Below are positions 53,175 through 62,758 of a DNA stretch of 64,000 nt, in pieces. The notes under the pieces were generated by a model that did no database searches, was not told the origin of the DNA, and saw only the letters and a list, made by a program, of their open reading frames with translations. Origin of the DNA: Streptomyces sporangiiformans (lineage in GTDB: Bacteria; Actinomycetota; Actinomycetes; Streptomycetales; Streptomycetaceae). Within the stretch, counting starts at the first letter, position 1. Each line of letters begins with the position of its first letter. The stretch spans positions 129,573-193,572 of the forward strand of contig NZ_VCHX02000129.1 of assembly GCF_005768555.2 (NCBI RefSeq), read 5' to 3'. Position numbers and translations under genes: made by a program.

Positions 53175-55637
53175 ATGTCCACCTGCGTCCCCACCCGAAC
53201 CGACGACTCTTCGCACACGCCGGACGAGGGGCGGCCGCACAGCCCGCCCCGGCCCCGCCGCCGTGGTCCCCGGATCACGGCCGCCGATTTCTCCGCCTCG
53301 ATCGCCGTCTTCCTGATCGCGTTGCCGCTGTCCCTGGGCATCGCGCTGGCGACCGGGGCGCCCTTGCAGGCGGGGCTAGTCGCCGCCGCCGCGGGCGGGC
53401 TGCTGGTCGGCCGGCTCGGCGGCGCGCCGCTCCAGGTGAGCGGCCCCGCCGCCGGGCTCACCGTGGTCACGGCCGACCTCATCCAGACGTACGGCTGGCG
53501 TACGACGTGTGCCATCACCGTTCTCGCCGGACTGGTCCAAGTCGGCCTGGGCTTTCTGCGGGTGGCCCGTTCCGCGCTCGCCGTCAGTCCCGCGATCGTC
53601 CACGGCATGCTGGCCGGCATCGGCATCACCATCGCCGTCGCCCAGCTGCACATCGTGCTGGGCGGCTCTCCGCACAGCTCCGTCATCGACAACGTCCGCC
53701 AGCTACCCGCCCAGTTGGCCGCCCCGCACCTGTCGGCGCTGTCGATGAGCGCCCTGACCCTGGCCGTGCTGCTGCTGTGGCCGCGTATCCCCGGGCGTGC
53801 GGGTCAGGTCGCCCGTGCCGTTCCGGCGGCGCTCGCCGCGGTCGCGTCGGCCACGGCGGTGGCGACGCTCGCCGGGCTGCGGCTGCCCCGGGTCGATCTG
53901 CCCTCCTGGAGCAGCCACACCCTCACCGGGCTACCGGAAGGCCCCGTACTCGGCATCGTCGCCGCCGTCCTGACCATCGCGCTGGTCGGCAGCGTCGAGT
54001 CGCTGCTCTCCGCGGTGGCCGTGGACAAGCTGGCCGCCGCCCGCAGGCACGGGCCGCGCATCCCACGCGCCGACCTCGACCGTGAGCTGCGCGGCCAGGG
54101 CGCGGCGAACATCGTCTCCGGCTCGCTGGGCGGGCTGCCCGTCACGGGCGTCGCGGTGCGCAGCGCGGCCAACGTCCAGGCGGGCGCCGTGAGCCGCAAC
54201 TCCACGATGTTGCACGGTCTGTGGATCGTGGTCGCCGCCCTGCTGCTGGTGCCGGTGCTCGATCTGATCCCGCTCGCCACGCTCGCCGCGCTGGTGATGG
54301 CCGTCGGCGTGCAGATGGTGTCGATCAACCACATCCGCAGCATCACCCGCCACCGCGAGATTCCGGTGTACGCGTTCACGACGGCGGGCGTGGTGTTCTT
54401 CGGCGTCCTCGAGGGCGTGGCGGTCGGCGTGGCCGTCGCCGTGACCATCGCGCTCCACCGGCTCACCCGTACGCGGATCACGCACGAGGAGGACGCGGAG
54501 GGCGTGCACCATGTGCGGGTCCGCGGACAGTTGACGTTCCTCGCCGTGCCGCGGCTCAGCCGGGCACTGCACCTGGTGCCCCAGGGAGCCGAGGTCGTCG
54601 TGGAGCTGGACGGTTCGTTCATGGACCACGCGGCGTACGAGTCGCTGCACGACTGGCAGAGCGCGCACGCCGCACACGGCGGGTCGGTGGAGCTGACCGG
54701 GCGGGGAGGCACGCGGATCACCGAGCCGGCGGGCACCGCGCAGTGCCACTGCCGGCCCTGGACGCCCTGGCGCAACCACCACTGCGAGCAGCCACCGCGG
54801 ACGGCGTCCTCGGACAGGCACCCCAGTGGGCATGAACTGGCCAGCGGCATCAGCGCGTTCCAGCGCAACACCGCCCCCCTGGTGCGCAGCGAGCTGGCGC
54901 GGCTCGCGAGGGAGGGGCAGCGGCCCTCGCAGCTCTTCCTGACCTGCGCCGACTCCCGGCTGGTCACATCGATGATCACATCCAGCGGCCCCGGCGATCT
55001 CTTCGTCGTACGCAACGTGGGCAATCTCGTGCCACCGCCCGGCGAGGAAAGCGGTGACGACTCGGTGGCAGCCGCCATCGAGTACGCGGTGGAGGTGCTG
55101 GAGGTGAGATCCATCACGGTGTGCGGGCACTCCGGATGCGGGGCGATGCAGGCGCTGCTGAACTCCGACCCGAACGGGGCGCGAACACCGTTGAAACGAT
55201 GGCTGCGGCACGGACTGCCGAGTCTGGAGCGGATGGCCGCGAAGGACCGGCCGTGGACGCGGATCGCCGACCGGGCGCCCGCGAACGCCGTCGAACAGCT
55301 CTGCCTCACCAATGTGGTGCAGCAGTTGGAGCATCTGCGGGCGCACGAGTGTGTGGCGCGGGCTCTGCGGGAGGGCCGACTCGAACTGCACGGGATGTAC
55401 TTCCACGTGGGCGAGGCTCAGGGGTATCTGCTCACGGACGCGGTGGCCGACGACCGGGCGAAGGCCGGGGCGGGAGCGGGGGCGGCGGCGGGGACCGAGG
55501 CTGGTACCGACGCCGGGACCGGGGCCGACGGCGAAGCCGGGCTCGACAGTGGTGCCGGGGCCGACGGCGAAGCCGTGCCGGGCGGTGAGGTGTTCGACCG
55601 GGTCACGGCACGCGCACTGCACGACACCCGCACCTGA
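53175..55637 (+). CDS. SulP-type anion transporter fused to beta-carbonic anhydrase
   Basis: An 820-residue protein. ATG 53175 follows GGAGGAGACGG. Residues ~35-430 are the SulP transporter (ADFSASIAVFLIALPLSLGIALATGAP, LIQTYGWR, SVESLLSAVAVDKLA, GAVSRNSTMLHGLW). Residues ~450-545 are a STAS-like segment. From ~560 a beta-carbonic anhydrase has zinc ligands Cys591 with Asp593 (FLTCADSR) and His652/Cys655 (CGHSGCG). A Gly/Ala/Asp-rich tail closes it. Such fusions import bicarbonate and interconvert it with CO2 at the membrane; sulfate cannot be ruled out. Confidence 0.92.
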   Translation: MSTCVPTRTDDSSHTPDEGRPHSPPRPRRRGPRITAADFSASIAVFLIALPLSLGIALATGAPLQAGLVAAAAGGLLVGRLGGAPLQVSGPAAGLTVVTADLIQTYGWRTTCAITVLAGLVQVGLGFLRVARSALAVSPAIVHGMLAGIGITIAVAQLHIVLGGSPHSSVIDNVRQLPAQLAAPHLSALSMSALTLAVLLLWPRIPGRAGQVARAVPAALAAVASATAVATLAGLRLPRVDLPSWSSHTLTGLPEGPVLGIVAAVLTIALVGSVESLLSAVAVDKLAAARRHGPRIPRADLDRELRGQGAANIVSGSLGGLPVTGVAVRSAANVQAGAVSRNSTMLHGLWIVVAALLLVPVLDLIPLATLAALVMAVGVQMVSINHIRSITRHREIPVYAFTTAGVVFFGVLEGVAVGVAVAVTIALHRLTRTRITHEEDAEGVHHVRVRGQLTFLAVPRLSRALHLVPQGAEVVVELDGSFMDHAAYESLHDWQSAHAAHGGSVELTGRGGTRITEPAGTAQCHCRPWTPWRNHHCEQPPRTASSDRHPSGHELASGISAFQRNTAPLVRSELARLAREGQRPSQLFLTCADSRLVTSMITSSGPGDLFVVRNVGNLVPPPGEESGDDSVAAAIEYAVEVLEVRSITVCGHSGCGAMQALLNSDPNGARTPLKRWLRHGLPSLERMAAKDRPWTRIADRAPANAVEQLCLTNVVQQLEHLRAHECVARALREGRLELHGMYFHVGEAQGYLLTDAVADDRAKAGAGAGAAAGTEAGTDAGTGADGEAGLDSGAGADGEAVPGGEVFDRVTARALHDTRT

Positions 55638-55780
55638 CTCCGCGCGCACCGCGCCACCCCCGCAAGCACTCCACAAAACACCCCATAACCCTCACGACGA
55701 ACACGCGTTCACCCTCACGCCCCATCCAGGCCCTCTCCCTCGCGGACCTGAACCGCCCGCCGCTCCGGTCCGTGACAACG

Positions 55781-55807
55781 TGTGGCCCCCCGTACGCGGG
55801 GGCCACA
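55781..55807 (+). terminator. Hairpin between the SulP-CA and acs genes
   Basis: 10-bp stem (55781-55790 with 55798-55807) and a 7-base loop CGTACGC. It probably ends the SulP transcript, though no T-run follows. Confidence 0.6.
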
Positions 55808-55914
55808 CGCACAAAGGTCTAAACCAATTCTCGGACGGCCCTTGTCACCAGGGGTCCTCGTCTGATGAGCTGTGGCCCGGGGACACAACGGACACCCTGG
55901 GAAAGGGAGATGTC

Positions 55915-57870
55915 GTGAGCAACGAAAGCCTGGCCAACCTGCTTCGTGAGGAGCGCAGGTTCGCGCCGCCCGCCGACCTGGCCGCGAACGCCAACGTCAC
56001 AGCGGAGGCGTATGAACAGGCCAAGGCTGACCGGCTCGGTTTCTGGGCCGAGCAGGCGCGCCGGCTGACCTGGGCCACCGAGCCGACCGAGACGCTGGAC
56101 TGGTCGAACCCGCCCTTCGCCAAATGGTTCGCGGACGGGAAGCTGAACGTCGCGTACAACTGCGTCGATCGCCACGTGGAGGCCGGTCACGGCGACCGTG
56201 TCGCGATCCACTTCGAGGGCGAGCCCGGCGACGGCCGGGCCATCACCTACGCGGAGCTGAAGGACGAGGTCTCCCAGGCCGCCAACGCCCTGACCGAGCT
56301 GGGGGTTGAGAAGGGCGACCGGGTCGCCATCTATCTGCCGATGATTCCCGAGGCCGTCGTCTCGATGCTGGCCTGCGCCCGCATCGGCGCCGCGCACTCG
56401 GTCGTCTTCGGCGGCTTCTCGGCCGACGCCATCGCCACCCGCATCCAGGACGCCGACGCCAAGCTGGTCATCACCTCGGACGGCGGCTACCGCCGCGGCA
56501 AGCCCGCCGCGCTCAAGCCCGCCGTGGACGAGGCGGTCGGCCGGGTCGACGGGGTCGGCAAGGTGCTCGTCGTGCGCCGTACCGGCCAGGAGGTCGCCTG
56601 GACCGAGGGCCGCGACGTCTGGTGGCACGAGATCACCCAGAAGCAGTCCACCGAGCACACTCCCGAGGCCTTCGACGCCGAGCAGCCGCTGTTCATCCTC
56701 TACACCTCGGGGACGACGGGTAAGCCGAAGGGCATCCTGCACACCTCCGGCGGCTACCTCACCCAGGCCGCGTACACGCACCACGCCGTCTTCGACCTCA
56801 AGCCGGAGACCGACGTCTACTGGTGCACGGCCGACATCGGCTGGGTCACCGGCCACTCGTACATCACGTACGGGCCGCTCGCGAACGGCGCGACGCAGGT
56901 GATGTACGAGGGCACGCCGGACACCCCGCACCAGGGCCGCTTCTGGGAGATCGTGCAGAAGTACGGCGTGACCATCCTCTACACGGCGCCCACCGCCATT
57001 CGTACGTTCATGAAGTGGGGCGACGACATCCCCGCGAAGTTCGACCTGTCCAGCCTGCGTGTGCTCGGGTCCGTCGGTGAGCCGATCAACCCCGAGGCAT
57101 GGATCTGGTACCGCAAGCACATCGGCGCCGACCACACTCCGATCGTGGACACGTGGTGGCAGACCGAGACCGGCTCGATGATGATCACGCCGCTGCCCGG
57201 TGTGACGGAGACCAAGCCGGGCTCCGCGCAGCGCCCGCTGCCCGGCATCTCCGCGACGGTCGTCGACGACGAGGCCCAGGAGGTGCCCAACGGAGGCGGC
57301 GGGTACCTCGTCCTCACCGAGCCGTGGCCGTCGATGCTGCGCACCATCTGGGGCGACGACCAGCGGTTCATCGACACGTACTGGTCGCGCTTCCAGGGCA
57401 AGTACTTCGCCGGCGACGGCGCCAAGAAGGACGAGGACGGCGACATCTGGCTGCTCGGCCGGGTCGACGACGTGATGCTCGTGTCCGGGCACAACATCTC
57501 CACCACCGAGGTCGAATCGGCGCTCGTCTCGCACCCGTCCGTCGCCGAGGCGGCGGTCGTGGGCGCGGCCGACGAGACGACCGGCCAGGCGATCGTGGCC
57601 TTCGTGATCCTGCGCGGTACGGCCTCGGAGACCGCGGACCTCGTGGCCGAGCTGCGGGGACACGTCGGCACCACCCTCGGCCCGATCGCCAAGCCCAAGC
57701 GGATCCTGCCGGTGGCCGAGCTGCCCAAGACCCGCTCCGGCAAGATCATGCGCCGTCTGCTGCGTGACGTCGCCGAGAACCGCGAGCTCGGTGACGTGAC
57801 CACGCTGACCGACTCCACGGTGATGGACCTGATCCAGGCGAAGCTCCCCACGTCGTCCAGCGAGGACTGA
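55915..57870 (+). CDS. acsA: Acetyl-coenzyme A synthetase
   Basis: A 651-residue AMP-forming acetyl-CoA synthetase. GTG 55915 is chosen for AAAGGGAG upstream and the usual N-terminus (SNESLANLLREERRF). Motifs: ILYTSGTTGKPKG (P-loop), VYWCTADIGWVTGHSYI, VDTWWQTETGSMMI, WLLGRVDDVMLVSGHNIST, and the regulatory Lys610 in KTRSGKIMRR, acetylated in homologues. It makes acetyl-CoA from acetate, ATP and CoA. Confidence 0.97.
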   Translation: MSNESLANLLREERRFAPPADLAANANVTAEAYEQAKADRLGFWAEQARRLTWATEPTETLDWSNPPFAKWFADGKLNVAYNCVDRHVEAGHGDRVAIHFEGEPGDGRAITYAELKDEVSQAANALTELGVEKGDRVAIYLPMIPEAVVSMLACARIGAAHSVVFGGFSADAIATRIQDADAKLVITSDGGYRRGKPAALKPAVDEAVGRVDGVGKVLVVRRTGQEVAWTEGRDVWWHEITQKQSTEHTPEAFDAEQPLFILYTSGTTGKPKGILHTSGGYLTQAAYTHHAVFDLKPETDVYWCTADIGWVTGHSYITYGPLANGATQVMYEGTPDTPHQGRFWEIVQKYGVTILYTAPTAIRTFMKWGDDIPAKFDLSSLRVLGSVGEPINPEAWIWYRKHIGADHTPIVDTWWQTETGSMMITPLPGVTETKPGSAQRPLPGISATVVDDEAQEVPNGGGGYLVLTEPWPSMLRTIWGDDQRFIDTYWSRFQGKYFAGDGAKKDEDGDIWLLGRVDDVMLVSGHNISTTEVESALVSHPSVAEAAVVGAADETTGQAIVAFVILRGTASETADLVAELRGHVGTTLGPIAKPKRILPVAELPKTRSGKIMRRLLRDVAENRELGDVTTLTDSTVMDLIQAKLPTSSSED

Positions 57871-58086
57871 GTACGTCTCTGAATGCGTCCGTCACGGGGC
57901 GCCCGGCCACGCGCCGGGTGCCCCGTGCGGCCTTCCGCGGCCTTTACCGTGAGGCTCACCGGAGAGGTCAGAGCACATCATGGGTACGCTGGGGGAAGTT
58001 CCACAGCGTGACGAGAAGCCCCAAGGTGCGCCGGGAAGTCTGGTCGGCATGTGTTCTGCCCTGCCCACCGACCGGAGGTCCTCCCC

Positions 58087-59484
58087 GTGGCCGCGCCCAG
58101 CCCCACCACCCGTAAGTTCCTCGGGCGTCTCTCGCTGCCCGAGCGGAACTTCGTCGCGGACGCGCTCCGTACCGAGACCGTCGGTGGCATCCTGCTCCTC
58201 GTCGCCGCCATCGCCGCACTCGTCTGGGCCAACACACCGGTGCGCGACAGCTACGCGAGCGTCCGTGACTTCCACCTGGGGCCCGCCGCGCTCGGCCTGG
58301 ACCTCTCCGTCCAGCACTGGGCCGCCGACGGACTGCTGGCGGTCTTCTTCTTCGTGGCCGGCATCGAGCTCAAGCGCGAGTTGGTCGCCGGTGATCTCAA
58401 GGACCCGAAGGCCGCCGCGCTCCCGGTCGTGGCCGCCCTGTGCGGCATGGCCGTGCCCGCGTTGGTCTACACGCTGGTCAGCACCATCGGAGGCGGCTCG
58501 CTCGCCGGCTGGGCGGTGCCGACCGCGACCGACATCGCCTTCGCGCTCGCCGTCCTCGCCGTCATCGGTACGTCCCTGCCGAACGCCCTGCGTGCCTTCC
58601 TGCTCACCCTCGCGGTCGTCGACGACCTCTTCGCGATTCTGATCATCGCGGTGTTCTTCACCGCCGACCTGAACTTCGCGGCCCTCGGCGGCGCCGCGGC
58701 CGGCCTCGTCCTGTTCTGGCTGATGCTGAGGAAGGGCGTGCGCGGCTGGTATCTGTACGTCCCGCTCGCCTTCGTCATCTGGGGGCTGATGTACAACAGC
58801 GGCGTCCACGCCACCATCGCCGGTGTCGCGATGGGCCTGATGCTGCGCTGCACCACCCGTGAGGACGAGGCGCACTCCCTGGGCCAGCGGATCGAACATC
58901 TCGTCCGCCCTCTGTCGGCCGGTGTCGCCGTACCGCTGTTCGCGCTGTTCAGCGCCGGTGTCGCGGTCTCGGGGGACGCACTCGGCGGGGTGTTCACGCG
59001 GCCCGAAACCCTGGGCGTCGTCCTCGGACTGGTCGTCGGCAAGGCGATCGGCATCTTCGGCGGCACATGGCTGACGGCCCGCTTCACCAGAGCGGAGCTC
59101 TCCGACGACCTGGCCTGGCCGGATCTCTTCGCCGTTGCCTCCCTCGCGGGCATCGGCTTCACCGTGTCGCTGCTCATCGGCGAGCTGGCCTTCGAGGGCG
59201 ACGGCGTACTCACCGACGAGGTCAAGGCCGCCGTCCTGTCCGGCTCCCTGATCGCGGCCATCCTGTCGACGGTGCTGCTGAAGCTGCGCAACGCCAAGTA
59301 CCGCAAGCTGTACGAGGCCGAGGAGTTGGACGAGGACCTCGACGGGATCCCCGACATCTACGAGCAGGACAGTCCCGCGTACCACCTGCGGATGGCGGAC
59401 ATCTACGAGCGGAAGGCCGCCGAACACCGCAGGCTTGCACAAGTGATGGCCGGGGCAAGCGAGGAGAACGACCGTCCGGCATGA
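58087..59484 (+). CDS. nhaA: Na+/H+ antiporter NhaA
   Basis: A 465-residue protein; GTG 58087 has GGAGG 8 bases upstream (ATG 58051 would place it inside). NhaA motifs: VFFFVAGIELKREL, AVPTATDIAFALAVLAVIG (Asp of the ion site), and LAVVDDLFAILIIAVF (the paired Asp). About 11 membrane segments. The C-terminal ~60 residues form a charged helical tail (EAEELDEDLDGIPDIYEQ). Expels Na+ in exchange for H+. Confidence 0.95.
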   Translation: MAAPSPTTRKFLGRLSLPERNFVADALRTETVGGILLLVAAIAALVWANTPVRDSYASVRDFHLGPAALGLDLSVQHWAADGLLAVFFFVAGIELKRELVAGDLKDPKAAALPVVAALCGMAVPALVYTLVSTIGGGSLAGWAVPTATDIAFALAVLAVIGTSLPNALRAFLLTLAVVDDLFAILIIAVFFTADLNFAALGGAAAGLVLFWLMLRKGVRGWYLYVPLAFVIWGLMYNSGVHATIAGVAMGLMLRCTTREDEAHSLGQRIEHLVRPLSAGVAVPLFALFSAGVAVSGDALGGVFTRPETLGVVLGLVVGKAIGIFGGTWLTARFTRAELSDDLAWPDLFAVASLAGIGFTVSLLIGELAFEGDGVLTDEVKAAVLSGSLIAAILSTVLLKLRNAKYRKLYEAEELDEDLDGIPDIYEQDSPAYHLRMADIYERKAAEHRRLAQVMAGASEENDRPA

Positions 59485-59498
59485 TCGGACACGCACGC

Positions 59499-59609
59499 AA
59501 AACGTCCCAGGACAGCAACCGTCCCGAAGACAGCAACGTCCCAACGCGGCAACCGTCTCCAGGACAGCAACGTCCCCATGACCACAACGCCCCCGGACTA
59601 CAACGTCCC
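59499..59609. repeat. Degenerate GCAACGTCCC repeats
   Basis: Seven imperfect copies of (a)gcaac(c)gtccc occur between 59499 and 59609 in the gap between nhaA and the holin-like gene, spaced about 12-18 bases. The last lies ~20 bases before the next start codon. Confidence 0.65.
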
Positions 59610-59628
59610 AAGACAAAGGGAGACCGCG

Positions 59629-60117
59629 ATGAGCGCACCCGATGGCAACCCGGTCGGCGCCGAACGCAGCATCGGCCAGTTGTTCGCCTCGGCGACGACC
59701 GAGATGTCAGCGCTGGTGCACGACGAGATCGCGCTGGCGAAGGCCCAGCTCAAGCAGGACGTCAAGCGCGGTGCGGTCGGCGGCGGCGCGTTCGCGGCGG
59801 CCGGGGCGGTGCTCATCTTCTCCCTGCCGATGCTGAGCTTCGCGCTGGCGTACGGCATCCGGACCTGGAGCGACTGGAACCTCGCGGTCTGCTTCCTGCT
59901 GTCCTTCGCCGCGAACGTGCTGGTCGCCGGGTTGCTCGCGCTGATCGGCGTCGTCTTCGCGAAGAAGGCCAAGAAGGGCAAGGGTCCGCAGAAGACGGCG
60001 GCGTCGGTCAAGGAGACGGCGGCCGTACTGCAGAACGTGAAGCCGCACCCTCGTCAGTTGAACGGGGCCGACCGAGTCGGTGAGAGCGTCGAGGCTGTGG
60101 CACGCTCATCCTCATGA
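59629..60117 (+). CDS. Holin-superfamily III membrane protein (actinobacterial phage holin-like)
   Basis: A 162-residue protein; ATG 59629 with AAAGGGAG upstream. N-terminal RSIGQLFASATTEMSALVHDEIALAKAQLKQDVKRGAVG is an amphipathic helix, then two membrane helices (GAFAAAGAVLIFSLPMLSFALAYGI and NLAVCFLLSFAANVLVAGLLALIGVVFAKK) and a Lys-rich tail. This is the Phage_holin_3_6 type, widespread as a host gene in Streptomyces rather than a prophage remnant. Its stop overlaps the hydrolase start (ATGA). Confidence 0.87.
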   Translation: MSAPDGNPVGAERSIGQLFASATTEMSALVHDEIALAKAQLKQDVKRGAVGGGAFAAAGAVLIFSLPMLSFALAYGIRTWSDWNLAVCFLLSFAANVLVAGLLALIGVVFAKKAKKGKGPQKTAASVKETAAVLQNVKPHPRQLNGADRVGESVEAVARSSS

Positions 60118-61064
60118 CGGACCCCGCCACACCTTCGGAGCAGCCCACCTCGTTCGCACGGCTCGACGTCCCCGGCGGGAAAGAGGTGACCCACCGGGAC
60201 GTCGCCGCCAACGGCGCGCGTTTCCACATCGCCGAAATGGGCGACGGGCCACTGGTTCTGATGCTGCACGGGTTCCCGCAGTTCTGGTGGGCCTGGCGGC
60301 ATCAGCTGGTGGCACTCGCCGACGCCGGTTTCCGCGCCGTGGCGATGGATCTGCGGGGAGTCGGCGGCAGCGACCGTACGCCCCGCGGTTACGACCCCGC
60401 GAACCTCGCGCTCGACATCACCGGCGTCGTACGGTCCCTCGGCGAGCCCGACGCGGCCCTGGTCGGCCATGACCTCGGCGGCTATCTGGCGTGGACGGCG
60501 GCCGTGATGCGCCCCAAGCTCGTACGCCGGCTCGCGGTCTCCTCGATGCCGCATCCCCGGCGCTGGCGCTCGGCGATGCTCTCGGACATGAAGCAGACCG
60601 CGGCGGGCTCGTACGTATGGGGCTTTCAGCGGCCGTGGATCCCGGAGCGTCAGCTCGTCGCCGACGAGGGTGCCCTGGTCGGCCGTCTCGTACGGGACTG
60701 GTCCGGGCCGCGGCAGCCGGACGACGAGGCCGTGGAGACGTATCAGCGCGCCATGCGCATCCCCTCGACGGCGCACTGCGCGATCGAGCCGTACCGGTGG
60801 ATGGTGCGCTCGCTGGTCCGGCCCGACGGCATCCAGTTCAACCGGCGCATGAAGCGCCCGGTGCGGGTGCCGACCCTGCATCTGCACGGCTCGCTCGACC
60901 CGGTGATGCGGACCCGCAGTGCGGCGGGTTCCGGGGAGTACGTCGAAGCGCCCTACCGCTGGCGACTGTTCGACGGACTCGGCCACTTCCCCCATGAAGA
61001 GGACCCGGTGGCGTTTTCCACCGAATTGGTGAACTGGCTGAAGGACCCGGAACCGGACCGCTGA
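60114..61064 (+). CDS. Alpha/beta hydrolase, epoxide-hydrolase-like
   Basis: A 316-residue enzyme. Oxyanion motif LMLHGFPQFWWAWRHQL (HGFP), Asp nucleophile in VGHDLGGYLAWT, and His in DGLGHFPHEEDP. The cap region has WGFQRPWIPE. An Asp nucleophile with an HG-x-P motif is characteristic of epoxide hydrolases and haloalkane dehalogenases. Substrate unknown. Coupled to the holin-like gene. Confidence 0.9.
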   Translation: MTDPATPSEQPTSFARLDVPGGKEVTHRDVAANGARFHIAEMGDGPLVLMLHGFPQFWWAWRHQLVALADAGFRAVAMDLRGVGGSDRTPRGYDPANLALDITGVVRSLGEPDAALVGHDLGGYLAWTAAVMRPKLVRRLAVSSMPHPRRWRSAMLSDMKQTAAGSYVWGFQRPWIPERQLVADEGALVGRLVRDWSGPRQPDDEAVETYQRAMRIPSTAHCAIEPYRWMVRSLVRPDGIQFNRRMKRPVRVPTLHLHGSLDPVMRTRSAAGSGEYVEAPYRWRLFDGLGHFPHEEDPVAFSTELVNWLKDPEPDR

Positions 61065-61229
61065 CGCCCCTTCGAGCCGGGTTCGTCCAAAGCGTCCGGG
61101 CGGGCCCGTCAGGCGCTCGGCCTCGGGATAGGAACGCTTGTCCTACGAACGGCCAAATGCCTGGCGCATAGGCCAATTGGGGGCCCTGGGAGCGGTTATC
61201 GACCTTGGGGCAGGGGCAGACGTCGGGGT

Positions 61230-61409
61230 ATGGGCTGGACGCACGACTACAGTGACGCAGCACGCAACCGCCGCTCGGCCAGTGGCCTGAGCTCCCACCA
61301 GAGGGGCGCCCCGCAGATACAGGGCACGGACCCCCGACTGGGAATCCCCCATATTCTGAGGCGCCGGGCCCGCTGGGTCTCGGCGCGCCTGCGCCACCCG
61401 CGCGGCTGA
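61230..61409 (+). CDS. Small basic hypothetical protein (59 aa)
   Basis: A short open frame from ATG 61230 to TGA 61409 coding MGWTHDYSDAARNRRSASG... with an Arg-rich end (ILRRRARWVSARLRHPRG). Its composition looks protein-like and it fills part of an otherwise empty 435-bp gap, but the ribosome site is weak (GGGG only). It is cytosolic and very basic, so nucleic-acid binding is conceivable. The remainder of the gap (61065-61229, 61410-61499) shows nothing further. Confidence 0.4.
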   Translation: MGWTHDYSDAARNRRSASGLSSHQRGAPQIQGTDPRLGIPHILRRRARWVSARLRHPRG

Positions 61410-61499
61410 GCGTTCAAGCCCCGTCAGACCTCGGGCCACGGCCTCAGCAGGTCCGGCCGGCTCGGCGTCGAACCAGCAGGGCCCGGCGTCGACCCGGCG

Positions 61500-62699
61500 C
61501 TACAGCGCGCAACTGTCGCTGTCCACCTGCTGGTTGGCGGTGCGGCCCCTGGCGATGTCCTCCCGGACCTCGTCCGCGGTGAGCGCGTACCCCGTGTCGG
61601 GGTCGTCGAGGGACTTCGCGAAGACCACGCCGTACACCTTGCCGTCCGGGGTGAGCAGCGGGCCTCCGGAGTTGCCCTGGCGCACGGTCGCGTAGAGCGA
61701 GTAGACGTCGCGGCGCACCGTGCCCCGGTGGTAGATGTCCGCGCCGTCGGCCGTGATCCGTCCGCGCACGCGCGCGCCGCCGACGGTGTACGACCCGTTC
61801 TCCGGGAAGCCCGCCACGATCGCGCCGTCGCCGCTCGTGGCGTCCTTGGACGTGAACTGCAGGGCGGGCGCGCGCAGATCGGGCACGTCGAGTACGGCGA
61901 TGTCGCGCTCCCAGTCGTAGAGCACGACCTTCGCGGCGTACCGCTTGCCCAAGCCGCCGATCTGGACGTACGGCTCGTCGACGCCGCCCACCACGTGCGC
62001 GTTCGTCATCACGCGGCGCTCGCCGAACACGAAGCCGGTGCCTTCGATGACCTTGCCGCAACTCTGGGCGGTGCCGGTGACCTTGACGATGGAGCGCTGG
62101 GCGCGGGTCGCGACCGGGCTCTTGGCGAGAGCGGGGTCGGGGGCCTTCACGTCGTTGATGGGTTCGTTCCTGAACGGGCTGAAGACCTGCGGGAAACCGT
62201 TCTGCGCGAGGACCGAGGAGAAGTCGGCGAACCACGTGTTGGCCTGGTCGGGCAGCGCCCTGGACACCCCTTGCAGCACCTTGGAGCCCCGGACCTCCTT
62301 GCCGAGCGTCGGCAGCGTCGTACCCGCGAGGGCCGAGCCGATCAGCCAGGCGACCAGCAGCATCGCCACGACGTTGACGAGCACGCCGCCCGTTGCGTCC
62401 AGGGCGCGGGCCGGGGACCAGGTGATGTACCGGCGCAGCTTGTTGCCGAGGTGGGTGGTGAACGCCTGGCCGACGGAGGCGCAGACGATCACGACGACCA
62501 CCGCCACGACGGCGGCGGTCGTGCCGACCTCGGCGTCCTCGGTCAGGGCGTCCCAGATGACCGGGAGGAGGTAGACCGCGACGAGGCCGCCGCCCAGGAA
62601 GCCGATCACCGAGAGGATGCCGACGACGAACCCCTGGCGATAGCCCACGATCGCGAACCACACGGCGGCGACCAGCAACAGGATGTCCAGCACGTTCAC
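61500..62699 (-). CDS. MarP-type membrane serine protease
   Basis: A 399-residue protein starting at GTG 62699. The N-terminal ~135 residues form four helices of the CvpA/colicin V type (LDILLLVAAVWFAIVGYRQGF). The C-terminal trypsin-like domain has VMTNAHVVGG (His), DIAVLDVPDL (Asp) and RQGNSGGPLLTP (Ser). Cysteines in AQSCGKV and DSCAL could form the redox disulfide described for M. tuberculosis MarP, which supports acid and oxidative stress resistance. Confidence 0.92.
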   Translation of the reverse strand: MNVLDILLLVAAVWFAIVGYRQGFVVGILSVIGFLGGGLVAVYLLPVIWDALTEDAEVGTTAAVVAVVVVIVCASVGQAFTTHLGNKLRRYITWSPARALDATGGVLVNVVAMLLVAWLIGSALAGTTLPTLGKEVRGSKVLQGVSRALPDQANTWFADFSSVLAQNGFPQVFSPFRNEPINDVKAPDPALAKSPVATRAQRSIVKVTGTAQSCGKVIEGTGFVFGERRVMTNAHVVGGVDEPYVQIGGLGKRYAAKVVLYDWERDIAVLDVPDLRAPALQFTSKDATSGDGAIVAGFPENGSYTVGGARVRGRITADGADIYHRGTVRRDVYSLYATVRQGNSGGPLLTPDGKVYGVVFAKSLDDPDTGYALTADEVREDIARGRTANQQVDSDSCAL

Positions 62700-62758
62700 T
62701 GATTCAAGCCTCGCCTCGTCACCTGGCGGTCACCGGAAAAAACATGAGAGCCACCCTG

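Noticed and set aside
59629..60117. Prophage remnant suggested by the holin-like gene.
   Set aside because: No other phage genes nearby. This holin-superfamily protein is a usual host gene in Streptomyces in this neighbourhood.
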